A stretch of 64,000 nt of DNA from Cereibacter sphaeroides (lineage in GTDB: Bacteria > Pseudomonadota > Alphaproteobacteria > Rhodobacterales > Rhodobacteraceae), in assembly GCA_003243455.1 (NCBI GenBank), contig QFQS01000002.1:1-64000 (forward strand), given 5' to 3'. Position 1 is the stretch's first letter, and each line of letters opens with the position of its first letter. Positions 23,950-33,349 of the stretch are shown in pieces. The notes beneath the pieces were generated by a model. That model made no database searches. It saw only the letters and a list, made by a program, of their open reading frames with translations, and was not told the origin of the DNA. The translations under genes and the position numbers were made by a program.

Positions 23950-25308
23950 TCAGCCTTCCAGCTGGCGGCGCAAAAGCTGCAGGTCGTCAGCCATCTGCGA
24001 ATCCGTCGTCATCAGTTCCTCGATGCGGCGGACGCCGTGCATGATCGTCGTGTGATCGCGCCCTCCGAAGCGCCGGCCGATTTCGGGCAGGCTGCGGGGT
24101 GTCAGCTGCTTTGCCAGGAACATCGCGATCTGGCGCGGGCGCGCGATGGTCCTGACACGCTTTGGGCCGATCAAATCCGACAGGCGAACGTTGTAATGCT
24201 CGGCCACGCGGCGCTGGATTTCCTCGATCGTCACCTTGCGATCCGAGGCGCGAAGGATGTCGGCAAGGCAATCCTGCGCCAGCTCCAGCGTGATCTCGCG
24301 GCCCACGAGGCTTGCGAAGGCAAACAGCCGGGTCAAAGCCCCTTCCAGCACACGCACATTGCTCGTGATGCGATGCGCGAGGAATTGCAGGACGCCGTCC
24401 GAGATGATCAGCCCGCGATACTGCTGGCGATAGAATTCGGCCTTCTGTTGCAGGATGCCAAGGCGCAATTCGTAGTCGGTCGGGTGCAGGTCAACGACCA
24501 GCCCGCATTGCAGGCGGCTCTTGATGCGGTCTTCCAGATCCTTGATCTCACCCGGCGCACGGTCGGCCGAAATGACGATCTGCTTGTTCTGGTCGACCAG
24601 CGCGTTGAAGGTATGAAAGAACTCTTCCTGTGTGCTGTCCTTGCCCGCGATGAACTGCACATCGTCAACCATCAGCACGTCGACGGAACGGAACAGCTCT
24701 TTAAAGCCCATGATCTGACGCTCGCGCAGCGCCTGAACGAAACGATACATGAACTGTTCGGCCGATAGATACAGAACCCGAAGCTCGGGGTTCCGCGCCT
24801 GCAGGTCATGGGCGATGGCGTGCATCAGGTGCGTCTTGCCCAGACCCACGCCACCGTAAAGGAACAGCGGGTTGAAGGAGACCGGCCCGCCTTCCGCCAC
24901 GCGGCGGGCGGCGGCATGGGCCAGTTCGTTCGGCTTGCCCACGACAAAGCTGTCGAAGGTGAATCGGGCATCGAGCGCGGCGCCCTTCAGATCGTCATCC
25001 GGCTGCTGCCGGGCCTTTGCCGTCGCCGACGCAGGGCGGGCGTTCGTTGCACCTTTCGACTTTGCGGGGGGCGCCACGGCGAATTCCACCCGGTCGACCG
25101 GGCTGCCAAGACGGTTGAGGTCGGATTTTATCTGGTCGGAGTAGTTGCGCGACACCCAGTCGCCAAAGAACATCGTCGGCACCTCGAACCGGGCCACGCC
25201 ATCCTCGATGCCGCCAAAGCGCATCGGTTCGATCCAGGTCACGAAGTTGTTCTTGCCGATCCTCTTGAGCAAATCATTCCGTATCTGTCCCCAGGTTCCG
25301 TCGGTCAT
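23950..25308 (-). CDS. dnaA: Chromosomal replication initiator DnaA
   Basis: 452 residues from ATG 25308 (MTDGTWGQIRNDLLKRIG), matching the usual start of rhodobacterial DnaA. An alternative ATG at 25350 adds 14 residues, and the open frame continues still further upstream. Domain I is residues 1-80. The AAA+ domain has Walker A GGVGLGKTH and Walker B LMVDDVQFI. Domain IV carries the DnaA-box recognition signature GGRDHTTIMHGVRRIEEL. No strong ribosome-binding site stands before either ATG. Confidence 0.96.
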   Translation of the reverse strand: MTDGTWGQIRNDLLKRIGKNNFVTWIEPMRFGGIEDGVARFEVPTMFFGDWVSRNYSDQIKSDLNRLGSPVDRVEFAVAPPAKSKGATNARPASATAKARQQPDDDLKGAALDARFTFDSFVVGKPNELAHAAARRVAEGGPVSFNPLFLYGGVGLGKTHLMHAIAHDLQARNPELRVLYLSAEQFMYRFVQALRERQIMGFKELFRSVDVLMVDDVQFIAGKDSTQEEFFHTFNALVDQNKQIVISADRAPGEIKDLEDRIKSRLQCGLVVDLHPTDYELRLGILQQKAEFYRQQYRGLIISDGVLQFLAHRITSNVRVLEGALTRLFAFASLVGREITLELAQDCLADILRASDRKVTIEEIQRRVAEHYNVRLSDLIGPKRVRTIARPRQIAMFLAKQLTPRSLPEIGRRFGGRDHTTIMHGVRRIEELMTTDSQMADDLQLLRRQLEG

Positions 25309-25888
25309 TATTTGTTTGCCCGTTTGCAGCAGTTGCCCGTCAATTTTCATGCGTTTGTTTCCAATCGCACTCCTTTGGACTCGAACCGCCTGGCAATTGT
25401 CGCAAAAGTTGCACCCCCAAGGGGTGCCTCCGCCGCGAAGCGCCCATCCAAGACACCTGAACCGGCAGCGGTTCAGGCAAGGAAATGGCACAGTCAATTG
25501 CTTGGACAAGACCCAGACCCCCACCGGCGGCGCGGGGCCGCGGCGTGGGCTTTCGGTTTCTGACCGGTGATGAAGCCCCACTTCAGCACACAGCCAAACG
25601 GTTGATCGCAAACGATTATCTAGCTTTTCCTACGCTGGCAGCAGCAGGTTTGGCCTGGCAACGGTTCGCAATCTTCCCATGTCCCCCCAGGACGATGTGA
25701 ATCGCACTCGGACGCTAGCAAGCCGTGATCCGTCTTCGCAACCGAACAACGCGCTTGACTCGGGGGTTGGCCAAGAGAATCCGCCGGGGCGTGAGGTTGT
25801 TCTGCAACACTACCCAAGGCAGCCCGCGGAAAATAAAAAGGGCGCCTCTTTCAAGGCGCCCTCGAAATCATTTTAAGGCCCGCACAAC
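25309..25888. other. dnaA-rpsT intergenic region with two strong hairpins; no DnaA-box cluster seen
   Basis: 580 bp without a credible gene. Two perfect inverted repeats lie in the dnaA leader: CCTGAACCG/CGGTTCAGG (25456-25477, loop GCAG) and GCACCCC/GGGGTGC (25411-25427, loop CAA). AT-richer bases occur around 25600-25640. By eye I find no close match to TTATCCACA, so an origin cannot be claimed here. The right-hand end holds the rpsT terminator. Confidence 0.5.
25831..25861 (-). terminator. Rho-independent terminator of rpsT
   Basis: GGGCGCCT (25840-25847) and AGGCGCCC (25854-25861) form an 8-bp stem. On the minus strand it is followed by TTTTTATTTT. It lies 27 bp after the rpsT stop. Confidence 0.9.
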
Positions 25889-26164
25889 TCAGGCGGCGGC
25901 AACACTCAGCGTTTTCACGCGCGACGAGAGCCGCGACATTTTACGCGCAACGGTGTTCTTGTGCATAACGCCCTTGGAAACGCCACGCGCCAGTTCGGGT
26001 TGGGCGACCTTAAGTGCAGCGGCAGCAGCAGCCTGATCGCCCGAGGCAAGCGCCTCTTCGACCTTGCGCAGGAACGTGCGGATACGCGACCGGCGGGCCT
26101 TGTTCACAGCATAGCGAGCCTCGCTCTGGCGGGCGCGCTTTTTGGACTGGGACGTGTTAGCCAT
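25889..26164 (-). CDS. rpsT: 30S ribosomal protein S20
   Basis: 91 residues, very basic, beginning MANTSQSKKRARQSEARY as is typical for S20, which binds 16S rRNA early in 30S assembly. The position next to dnaA is the common arrangement in alphaproteobacteria. It is a monocistronic unit with its own terminator. Confidence 0.97.
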   Translation of the reverse strand: MANTSQSKKRARQSEARYAVNKARRSRIRTFLRKVEEALASGDQAAAAAALKVAQPELARGVSKGVMHKNTVARKMSRLSSRVKTLSVAAA

Positions 26165-26256
26165 GTGTCGTTATTCCGGTTTTCGGTTTGGGTAAATCTG
26201 AAGCCGCGTCTTTAGGGCCGAGTCGCGGGCAAGTCAACCGCGAAAAGGCAGACCAT

Positions 26257-27033
26257 CTAGCGGTCGCGAAAGGATGGCTGGCGTTTTTCGACGAAGGCGG
26301 CCATGCCCTCTTTCTGATCCTCGGTCGCAAACATCGCGTGGAACAGGCGCCGCTCGATCATCAGCCCCTCGCGCAGGCCGGTTTCCTGCGACTGGTTAAC
26401 CGCCTCTTTCACCGCACGGGTCGCCACTGCCGATTTCGCGGCGATGGTTCGGGCGGCCTTCATCGCCTCTTCGATCAGCGTATCGGCGGGAACGACACGC
26501 GAGACGAGGCCCGACCTTTCCGCCTCGGTCGCATCCATGAAACGGCCGGTCAGGTGCATATCCATGCTTTTGGCCTTGCCGACCGCGCGGGTCAGGCGCT
26601 GGCTGCCGCCCATTCCGGCAACGATGCCAAGGTTGATCTCTGGCTGGCCGAACTTGGCGGTATCGGCGGCAATGATGAAGTCGCACATCATGGCAAGCTC
26701 GCATCCCCCGCCAAGGGCGTAGCCCGCGACGGCCGCGATCACTGGTTTTCGGACACGGGCGATGTCGTCGGCCTCGGCCCCGAAAAAGTCCGAGACGAAG
26801 ACATCGACGAAACTTTTCGTGGCCATTTCCCGCACATCGGCACCGGCTGCAAAGGCCTTTTCGGATCCGGTCAGCACAATGCAACGCACATGCGCGTCGG
26901 CATCCGCCTCGGTCAAAGCCTGCGCAAGCTCTGCCATCAGCTGCATGTTCAGGGCGTTCAGGGCGTCTGGCCGGTTCAGGCGGATCAGCGAAACGTTGTC
27001 CTCGACCTCGACGATTAAAGTCTCATAAGCCAT
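26257..27033 (-). CDS. Enoyl-CoA hydratase/isomerase family protein
   Basis: 258 residues, the standard crotonase-fold length. The oxyanion-hole segment FAAGADVREM is near residue 61. The first catalytic Glu is in GGGCELAMMCD (about 109) and the second in GQPEINLGIVAGMGGSQRL (about 132-135). Likely hydrates 2-enoyl-CoA in fatty-acid or phenylacetate breakdown; the exact substrate cannot be read from sequence. It lies between rpsT and mutM, a conserved neighbourhood in Rhodobacterales. Confidence 0.93.
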   Translation of the reverse strand: MAYETLIVEVEDNVSLIRLNRPDALNALNMQLMAELAQALTEADADAHVRCIVLTGSEKAFAAGADVREMATKSFVDVFVSDFFGAEADDIARVRKPVIAAVAGYALGGGCELAMMCDFIIAADTAKFGQPEINLGIVAGMGGSQRLTRAVGKAKSMDMHLTGRFMDATEAERSGLVSRVVPADTLIEEAMKAARTIAAKSAVATRAVKEAVNQSQETGLREGLMIERRLFHAMFATEDQKEGMAAFVEKRQPSFRDR

Positions 27034-27087
27034 GACGCATTCCCCATTTGCCTCGCCCGTCCTAGCAGCGGAACGTAACGGTTGAAA

Positions 27088-27939
27088 TCACTTCTGGCAG
27101 ACCGAGCAGTAGAAGGACGACCGCCCAGATTGAACGATACGCGCGATGGTCCCGGTGCATCCGGGTGTCGGACAGGGCTGGTTTTCCCTGTCATAGACCC
27201 TGAAACGGTGCTGGAAATAGCCCAGCTCTCCATCCGCCTGGCGATAATCGCGCAACGACGATCCTCCCGCTTCGATGGCCTCGGCCAGAACGTCGCGAAT
27301 GATGGGAACCAAGCCTGCGATGCTTTCTGCGGGAAGGCTGCCTGCGGTTCGGGCAGGGCTTATCCCCGCGCGGTGCAGCACCTCGCAGACATAGATGTTG
27401 CCCAGACCCGCTACGGTCCTTTGATCCAGCAACGCGGACTTGACCGGTGTCGCTCGTCCCTTCAGGCGGGCCACCAGATAGTCCTGCGAAAACTCATTGC
27501 CGAAAGGCTCTGGCCCAAGCCCCGCCAGCAGCGCATGGCGGCCCTGTTCCTCGGTTCGCATCAGGTCCATTGCCCCGAAACGCCGCGCATCATTGAAGGT
27601 GATGCGGGCGCCACCCTGCATGGTCAGAACCACGTGATCGTGCTTTTGCGGCAATGGGTGATCGTGGTGAAAAACGCCTGTAGGCGTCCCGGAAATCAGC
27701 ATCCGGCCCGACATTCCAAGGTGTATCAGCAGCGTCTCGCCCGAGGACAGATCCGCCAGGATATACTTCGACCGCCGCCGCAGTCGTTCGACCCTTTGCC
27801 CGGTCAACCGCTGTGCCATCCGTTCGGGGAAAGGCCAGCGCAGGTCGGGGCGGTGGGTTTCGGCAAGGGCGATGACCTGCCCGGCCATCACCGGCTCCAG
27901 CCCGCGACGCACGGTTTCGACCTCGGGCAGTTCGGGCAT
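27088..27939 (-). CDS. mutM: Formamidopyrimidine-DNA glycosylase (Fpg/MutM)
   Basis: 283 residues. Excises 8-oxoguanine and other oxidised purines, then nicks the site. The mature N-terminus must be Pro, so ATG 27939 (MPELPEVETVRRGLEP) is the start, not the TTG two codons upstream. The catalytic Pro-Glu, the Lys in the KRR/KYIL region and the C-terminal zinc finger (CPTPGC...CSVCQK) are all present. Divergent from ubiE, sharing a 155-bp promoter gap. Confidence 0.97.
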   Translation of the reverse strand: MPELPEVETVRRGLEPVMAGQVIALAETHRPDLRWPFPERMAQRLTGQRVERLRRRSKYILADLSSGETLLIHLGMSGRMLISGTPTGVFHHDHPLPQKHDHVVLTMQGGARITFNDARRFGAMDLMRTEEQGRHALLAGLGPEPFGNEFSQDYLVARLKGRATPVKSALLDQRTVAGLGNIYVCEVLHRAGISPARTAGSLPAESIAGLVPIIRDVLAEAIEAGGSSLRDYRQADGELGYFQHRFRVYDRENQPCPTPGCTGTIARIVQSGRSSFYCSVCQK

Positions 27940-28094
27940 GGGCAAGCCTTTCGGGGCGGCTGGAAAGCGTATGGCAGTGATATGGGAATGGTATGGCTTT
28001 GGGCAGTGGGTTCCGCACTGCGTCAGATTGAGGATTTGTCCTTGGCGGTCATAGGCTATATCCCTGCGCGGAACGATTTCCGGGCAGGACCACG

Positions 28095-28844
28095 ATGAGC
28101 GACGGCGACAAGACCACCCATTTCGGCTTTCAGACCGTCGCCGAGGGCGAGAAGGCCGGGATGGTCCACGGCGTCTTTTCGCGCGTCGCCTCGAAATACG
28201 ATGTGATGAACGACCTGATGTCGGTAGGCATCCACCGGCTGTGGAAAGATGCGATGATGGACTGGCTGGCGCCGCGGCCCGGCCAGCGACTGCTGGATGT
28301 GGCGGGTGGCACCGGTGACGTCGCCTTCCGCTTTCTGAAACGGGCCACCGGTTCGACGGCGACCGTCTGCGACCTGACCGAGCCGATGCTGGTCGAGGGG
28401 CGCAAGCGCGCCGAGGCCGAGGATATGGCCGACCGGCTGGACTGGGTGGTGGGCGATGCGATGGCGCTGCCGTTCGCCGCGAACAGCTTCGACGTCTATA
28501 CGATCAGCTTCGGCATCCGGAACGTCACCCGCATCGCCGATGCCCTGTCCGAGGCATACCGTGTGCTGAGACCCGGCGGACGGCTCATGGTGCTGGAATT
28601 CAGCCGTATCCCCAATGACGGGCTGCAATGGCTGTATGACCGGTATTCCTTCAACGTCATCCCGGCGATGGGCCAGGTCGTGACCGGCGACCGCGACAGC
28701 TATCAATACCTGGTCGAATCGATCCGCCGTTTCCCCGAACAGGAGGCTTTCGCCACAATGATCCGGCAGGCGGGCTTCGGTCAGGTGAAATACCGCAACC
28801 TGTCGATGGGGATCGCAGCACTTCATTCCGGCTGGAAACTGTAG
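28095..28844 (+). CDS. ubiE: Ubiquinone/menaquinone C-methyltransferase UbiE
   Basis: 249 residues. SAM-dependent methyltransferase of ubiquinone synthesis. The SAM-binding motif LDVAGGTGDVAFRF lies near residue 67, and the UbiE family signatures YDVMNDLMSVGIHRLWKD (about 36) and RVLRPGGRLMVLEFS (about 156) are present. An AGGA ribosome-binding site precedes the ATG. It is directly followed by ubiB with no spacer. Confidence 0.97.
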   Translation: MSDGDKTTHFGFQTVAEGEKAGMVHGVFSRVASKYDVMNDLMSVGIHRLWKDAMMDWLAPRPGQRLLDVAGGTGDVAFRFLKRATGSTATVCDLTEPMLVEGRKRAEAEDMADRLDWVVGDAMALPFAANSFDVYTISFGIRNVTRIADALSEAYRVLRPGGRLMVLEFSRIPNDGLQWLYDRYSFNVIPAMGQVVTGDRDSYQYLVESIRRFPEQEAFATMIRQAGFGQVKYRNLSMGIAALHSGWKL

Positions 28845-30371
28845 GTGCGCGGACCGCACAACATATGGCGGCTGGTTCGCACCGGCGCGACGCTGGAACG
28901 GACGGGCGCGATGGGCGTGGTGCTGCAGGCCTTTGACGCCCCGCCGCGTCTGCGGCTGGTCGCGCGCATTCTGGGCTGGCCGTTCAAGTGGCTGGGGCTG
29001 AAGGGCGACCCGGCCCTGCCGCCCGCGACCCGTGCTCTGACGGCGCTGGGACCGGCCTACATCAAGTTCGGCCAGATCCTGTCCACCCGCCCCGACGTGG
29101 TAGGCGAGCAACTGGCAGATCAGCTGAAATATCTGCAGGACAAGCTGCCACCCTTTCCGACCGAAATCGCCAAACGGACCATCGAGGTGGAAGTGGGCAT
29201 TCCGGTGGATGAGGCGTTTTCCGCCTTTTCAGAACCTGTTGCTGCCGCCTCTATCGCGCAGGTGCATCGCGCATCGCTCGCCGATACCGGACGCGATGTT
29301 GCGGTAAAAGTACTGCGCCCGAACATCGAGCGGGCCTTCCGCAAGGATATCGACGCTTTTTACCTCGCCGCGAGGATGGTCGAATTGCTCTCGCCCGCAT
29401 CGCGCCGCCTGCGCCCGATGGACGTGATCGCGCATTTCGAAGGCGTGGTCATGGGCGAGCTGGACCTGCGGCTGGAAAGCTCTGCCGCGTCGGAGTTTGC
29501 GGCCAATACCAAGGATGACGAGGGTTTTCGCGTTCCCGAGCCGATCTGGTATCTGTCCGGTCGCCGCGTGATGACGATGGACTGGGCCGAGGGCGTCTCG
29601 CTGGCCGACAACGCTGGCATCGACGCTGGCGGGCATGACAGGCAGGTGCTGGCGACCCGTGTGCTGCGTCTGTTCCTGAGCCACGCCTTGCGCGACGGCT
29701 ATTTCCACGCCGACATGCATCAGGGCAACCTGAAGGTCGCCGCGAACGGCGACATCATCGCCTACGACTTCGGAATCATGGGGCGGATCGACGAATATAC
29801 CCGCCGTGTTTATGCCGAAATCCTGTTCGGCTTTATCCGACGCGATTATCACCGCGTGGCCGAGGTGCATTTCGAGGCAGGCTATGTGCCCGCCGACCGC
29901 GACATGGACGAGTTCGCCCGCGCGCTGCGCGCAGTCGGAGAGCCGATTTTCGGCATGGACGCGAGCCGCATCTCGATGGCGCGGCTTCTGGCCTATCTGT
30001 TCGAAGTGACCGAGCGGTTCGGGATGGAGACGCGGACCGAGCTGATCCTTTTGCAACGCACGATGGTGGTGGTCGAGGGCGTGGCGCGGGGTCTGGATCC
30101 ACACATCAACATCTGGCAGGTGGCCCGGCCGATCGTCGAGGGTTACATCAGCTCGAACGTCGGGCCGAAAGCCATGCTGCGCGACCTGGGACGCACGGCG
30201 CGGGTTCTGTCGCGGTTTGGCCCAAGGCTGCCCCGCATGGTGGAAAGCCTGCTGATTGCGCAGGCGGAGCCAAAGCCCGCCACGCCGCCGCAGCGCACAA
30301 ATGCGCTGATCTGGGTGGTTACAGGAGCCGCATTGACCGCAGTGGGCGTCTGGATCGGCTCACTGCTGTAG
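28845..30371 (+). CDS. ubiB: Ubiquinone biosynthesis protein UbiB (ADCK/ABC1-type atypical kinase)
   Basis: 508 residues starting with GTG directly after the ubiE stop. Carries the UbiB KxGQ motif AYIKFGQILSTRP (about 68), a kinase-like core with the Ala-rich loop AAASIAQVHRA, and the HADMHQGN and DFGIMGR motifs. Two hydrophobic segments at the C-terminus (near residues 488-506) suggest membrane anchoring, as known for UbiB. Needed for ubiquinone assembly in the inner membrane. Its last 12 bp overlap the convergent phosphotransferase gene. Confidence 0.96.
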   Translation: MRGPHNIWRLVRTGATLERTGAMGVVLQAFDAPPRLRLVARILGWPFKWLGLKGDPALPPATRALTALGPAYIKFGQILSTRPDVVGEQLADQLKYLQDKLPPFPTEIAKRTIEVEVGIPVDEAFSAFSEPVAAASIAQVHRASLADTGRDVAVKVLRPNIERAFRKDIDAFYLAARMVELLSPASRRLRPMDVIAHFEGVVMGELDLRLESSAASEFAANTKDDEGFRVPEPIWYLSGRRVMTMDWAEGVSLADNAGIDAGGHDRQVLATRVLRLFLSHALRDGYFHADMHQGNLKVAANGDIIAYDFGIMGRIDEYTRRVYAEILFGFIRRDYHRVAEVHFEAGYVPADRDMDEFARALRAVGEPIFGMDASRISMARLLAYLFEVTERFGMETRTELILLQRTMVVVEGVARGLDPHINIWQVARPIVEGYISSNVGPKAMLRDLGRTARVLSRFGPRLPRMVESLLIAQAEPKPATPPQRTNALIWVVTGAALTAVGVWIGSLL

Positions 30372-31169
30372 CTCCAGCCGCATCGCCTGGGCATAGTCGG
30401 GTGCGCCCCGCTCGGCCTTCCAAAGGCAATGTGCGGCCATGCGCCAGCGGAACAGGGGCGCAAGCGCCAGGTAACGGTCGGCGACCGATTTGTCGGGATA
30501 GGCTGAAAGTGTCTGCGCCACGAGTCCGGCATCGGGCAACTGGCCACGATAGAGCCACTGCATCGCGGGGGACAGGAAGATCGCCAGATCTTCCGCCGGG
30601 TCGCCCGCAGCCGGGCATTGCCAGTCGATAAGGACGGGACCGGCGTCGCCCATGACGATGTTGCCCGGCACCGCGTCGCCGTGGATCAGTGCGGGCCGGT
30701 CAAGGGCAGGAATGCCCGGATCGGCGGGCGGAGGTGGCAGGCTGCCCCGGCATTCGCCGGCAATGGCGATGCCTTGCGCCAGTATGGCCGCGCTACCCGA
30801 GGGCAGCTGGCGATAGCCTTGTGGATCATGGCCATGCAATCGGTGCAGCGCCCGCGCGACGGGGGATGAATCGCCGCTCCACATCGGGCCGGCGACATGG
30901 GCATAGGCGAGCCAGCCCTGCCCAACCGCCAGCAGCGCAGGCGCGAGGCCCGAGGGAGCAAGCTGGTACAGTGCGCGAGCCTCTGCCCCGGCGTCATTGG
31001 GGAACAACGGTGTCGCCGCGTCGGGGTCGTGGCATTTGATGACCGCCCGGCCCACGCGCCAAAGCCGGTTGGTGCGGCCGCCCGAAAGCGCCAGCCATGG
31101 CTTGCCCGAAAGATCGGGAAGGGCGGCAAGAACCGCATCGCAAACCGCGGGGGGGATGGCCTTTGTCAT
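30360..31169 (-). CDS. Phosphotransferase family protein (APH/choline-kinase-like)
   Basis: 269 residues. The kinase core is shown by LIHGDAVPGNIVM (catalytic loop with HGD and Asn, about 164) and VLIDWQCPAAGDPAEDLA (metal-binding Asp, about 181). The N-terminal lobe has LSGGRTNRLWRV. This superfamily phosphorylates small hydroxyl compounds such as choline, thiamine, amino sugars or aminoglycosides; I cannot tell which. It stands alone, convergent with ubiB. Confidence 0.85.
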   Translation of the reverse strand: MTKAIPPAVCDAVLAALPDLSGKPWLALSGGRTNRLWRVGRAVIKCHDPDAATPLFPNDAGAEARALYQLAPSGLAPALLAVGQGWLAYAHVAGPMWSGDSSPVARALHRLHGHDPQGYRQLPSGSAAILAQGIAIAGECRGSLPPPPADPGIPALDRPALIHGDAVPGNIVMGDAGPVLIDWQCPAAGDPAEDLAIFLSPAMQWLYRGQLPDAGLVAQTLSAYPDKSVADRYLALAPLFRWRMAAHCLWKAERGAPDYAQAMRLELQQ

Positions 31170-31261
31170 GGGCTGCGGAGGCTAGGATCGCGGCCTTGCG
31201 CTTGCAAGGCCCCATGGCCAGTGTCGCAGGTACTCGCGTTCGGAATAGTCTCTGTTATTGC

Positions 31262-31924
31262 CTATTCTGCCCGCAGTGCAGTGATCTGTGACGCGGAAAC
31301 CTCGATCCCGCCCTTGAATACCAGGATTGTGCCGGAACTGCCCGCCCGCGCCTCGATGATTTCGGCATAGCTTTCGACGGGCCTCGTATCCAGCTTGATT
31401 CCAGCGGAGTAGGTATCGACGGCAAGGCTATAGCGTCCCTCGGGCATGGGCTCACCGAAACTGTCCTGCCCGCTCCAGCTGAAACTGGCCTCACCGGGTG
31501 GAACCTGCTGCCGCGCCACGACCTTGCCGGTGGAATCGGTCACGACAAGCTCTGACGCATCGGCAAGCGTGTTGGGCGTGACGTTCAGCTCGACCGGCGC
31601 GCCGTCGAACCAGACGGGCATCTCGGCCCGGCCCTGGCGGCCGACCCAACCCGCAAGCTGCGACAGGCCCAGAACGCCAAGCTGGCCGCCCAGCCCCTCG
31701 AGCAGGCTGTTGGTCCTGACCTGCTGTTCGACCCCCGAAAAGGTGGCAAGCTGCACCGCGTATTCCGAGTTGTCCATCGGGTTCAGCGGATCCTGATTTT
31801 GCAGCTGGGCCGTCAGCATCTTCAGAAAGGTCTGGAAATCCGAGCTGATGGCGGTCTTTGGTGTTGTGGCAGGGGGGCTGGTAGCCGGGTTGGCCGGGGA
31901 CGTGGAGACATTCGCGACAGTCAT
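31262..31924 (-). CDS. flgD: Flagellar hook-capping scaffold FlgD
   Basis: 220 residues from ATG 31924, which has AAGGA 6 bases upstream; the longer frame overlaps the end of fliK and is not used. The FlgD N-terminal motif FQTFLKMLTAQLQNQDPLNPMD is at about 30-50, and the Tudor/FnIII-like C-terminal domain includes FSWSGQDSFGEPMPEGRY. FlgD caps the growing hook and is discarded afterwards. It follows fliK directly, so the pair forms an operon for hook length and assembly. Confidence 0.95.
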   Translation of the reverse strand: MTVANVSTSPANPATSPPATTPKTAISSDFQTFLKMLTAQLQNQDPLNPMDNSEYAVQLATFSGVEQQVRTNSLLEGLGGQLGVLGLSQLAGWVGRQGRAEMPVWFDGAPVELNVTPNTLADASELVVTDSTGKVVARQQVPPGEASFSWSGQDSFGEPMPEGRYSLAVDTYSAGIKLDTRPVESYAEIIEARAGSSGTILVFKGGIEVSASQITALRAE

Positions 31925-31934
31925 TGGGGTTCCT

Positions 31935-33242
31935 TCAAAAACGCAGGTCCAGCCCCTGAGCCGGGGCGATCCGGGGCGGTGCCGGTGGTGTCGGGTTGGG
32001 CAGGGCCAAGGCCTCGCCTTCAGCCTGCTGGTCATGCTGAGGTGTGGGATTGCCCTGCGTCGTGCCGCCCCAGGCGGAAAAGCTGAGATTGCCGCCTGCG
32101 AACCCCGCGGCCTTCAACTCCTGCATCAGCACATCCCCATTCCGGCGCAAGAGATCCAGCGTCTCGGGTCGCTCGACCTGGACCAGAACCCGCACGGTGT
32201 CACCCTCGGGGCTGAGCCGGATGCGAAGGCGTCCAAGTTCCTCGGGGGCAAGACTGATCTCGACCGGGGTTTCGCTGCGGCCTTCCAGCGCCACCGCTAT
32301 CTGTGGCGCGATTCCCGATGGCAAGGTCTGAAAGGTCGATGACTGGGGAGTAGTGATGGGGGTTGTTGAAACCGCCAAGGGGTGTGGAAGGCCGATCGCT
32401 TCGCCGCGCGGAGGCGAGGGTGCGTCAAGGTCGATCAGGGACATTTCGGCAATAACAGGCTCTGTTTTTGATGGGCTACCCTGCGACAGCGGAGCACCGC
32501 CACCTTCAACCACGACACTGCGTGAAACCTCCGCCCGGGGGAGTTCCGCCGCCTCGATGGCCCAATACACAGGCATCCCGGCCGCTTTTGCGATGGAAAC
32601 GCTGATGGGCGTTTCGGCGGGCCGGACCGAAACCGATCCAGTCGATGGCAGGGCGTCGTCATCCGCCACGGCTGTCGCTTCAGCTTGCGATCCGCCGAAA
32701 CGTGCAGAAGCAATCCTGGGCACGGGGCGCACGGCCATTGCGACAGCCGGGTTTCCTTCCTTCGCCGATGGGATGGCATTGACGGGCAACACCGGGACAT
32801 CCGGGGGGGTGATCTCTGGCGGCACAAAATCGGCCGGAACCATGCCGGGCGCACCAACGCTTTGAAGCTGTGGTAGTTGAGGCGCGGCCTCGGCCTTGAT
32901 GCGCAAGGTGGAAACCGGAACGGCAGGCGTGGGCGAAACCCCGGATTCACCCACGACGGCGGTTTCCACCGTTGTCCCCGGTATCGGCGGAATTGCCGAC
33001 GGGAACGCCTGATCTATCAGTGTATCCACGCTATTGGCTTCGCCCTCTGGCAAGGAAACCTCTTCTTGCTCTGGCGTGATCGCATTGCCGCCTGCATCGT
33101 CAGTAGAGACGGTGGCCTCAGCCGGCATCGCCCCCCCTTCCACAAGCCTTGCAAAAGCATCGTCCCCTGGTGCGCCGGGCAAAGAAGAGGCTGCCGGAAT
33201 GGCAGGCGGAAAAGTTACGGGGGAAACGGCGGTGGCTTTCAT
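31935..33242 (-). CDS. fliK: Flagellar hook-length control protein FliK
   Basis: 435 residues, Pro/Ala/Val-rich and probably disordered for the first 320, as expected of the molecular ruler. It has a conserved C-terminal domain (VEISLAPEELGRLRIRLSPE, then ETLDLLRRNGDVLMQELKAAGF) that switches FlhB specificity when the hook is complete. The low-complexity N-terminal part explains why little else is recognisable. It is divergent from flgJ across a 107-bp gap holding a CtrA-like motif. Confidence 0.9.
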   Translation of the reverse strand: MKATAVSPVTFPPAIPAASSLPGAPGDDAFARLVEGGAMPAEATVSTDDAGGNAITPEQEEVSLPEGEANSVDTLIDQAFPSAIPPIPGTTVETAVVGESGVSPTPAVPVSTLRIKAEAAPQLPQLQSVGAPGMVPADFVPPEITPPDVPVLPVNAIPSAKEGNPAVAMAVRPVPRIASARFGGSQAEATAVADDDALPSTGSVSVRPAETPISVSIAKAAGMPVYWAIEAAELPRAEVSRSVVVEGGGAPLSQGSPSKTEPVIAEMSLIDLDAPSPPRGEAIGLPHPLAVSTTPITTPQSSTFQTLPSGIAPQIAVALEGRSETPVEISLAPEELGRLRIRLSPEGDTVRVLVQVERPETLDLLRRNGDVLMQELKAAGFAGGNLSFSAWGGTTQGNPTPQHDQQAEGEALALPNPTPPAPPRIAPAQGLDLRF

Positions 33243-33288
33243 GGATACCTTCGACTTCTGCCGACCGTCTCAACCTCGCCAGAATTGC

Positions 33289-33303
33289 TTACCGCTTGTT
33301 TAC
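33289..33303. promoter_or_regulatory. CtrA-like motif between fliK and flgJ
   Basis: TTAC-N7-TTAC (33289-33292 and 33300-33303), as part of a TTACCGC direct repeat with 11-bp period. The spacing matches the alphaproteobacterial CtrA consensus TTAA-N7-TTAA, with one mismatch per half. Confidence 0.35.
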
Positions 33304-33349
33304 CGCGACCCGGCCATAGTCGGGAAAATTCGCCATAACGGAGAAACCC

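Noticed and set aside
25309..25888. Chromosome origin (oriC) beside dnaA
   Set aside because: I found no cluster of TTATCCACA-like boxes by eye and could not compute GC skew, so the presence of dnaA alone is not enough.
30360..31169. Aminoglycoside resistance gene
   Set aside because: The fold is APH-like, but such motifs are shared with choline, thiamine and homoserine kinases, and nothing in the context suggests resistance.
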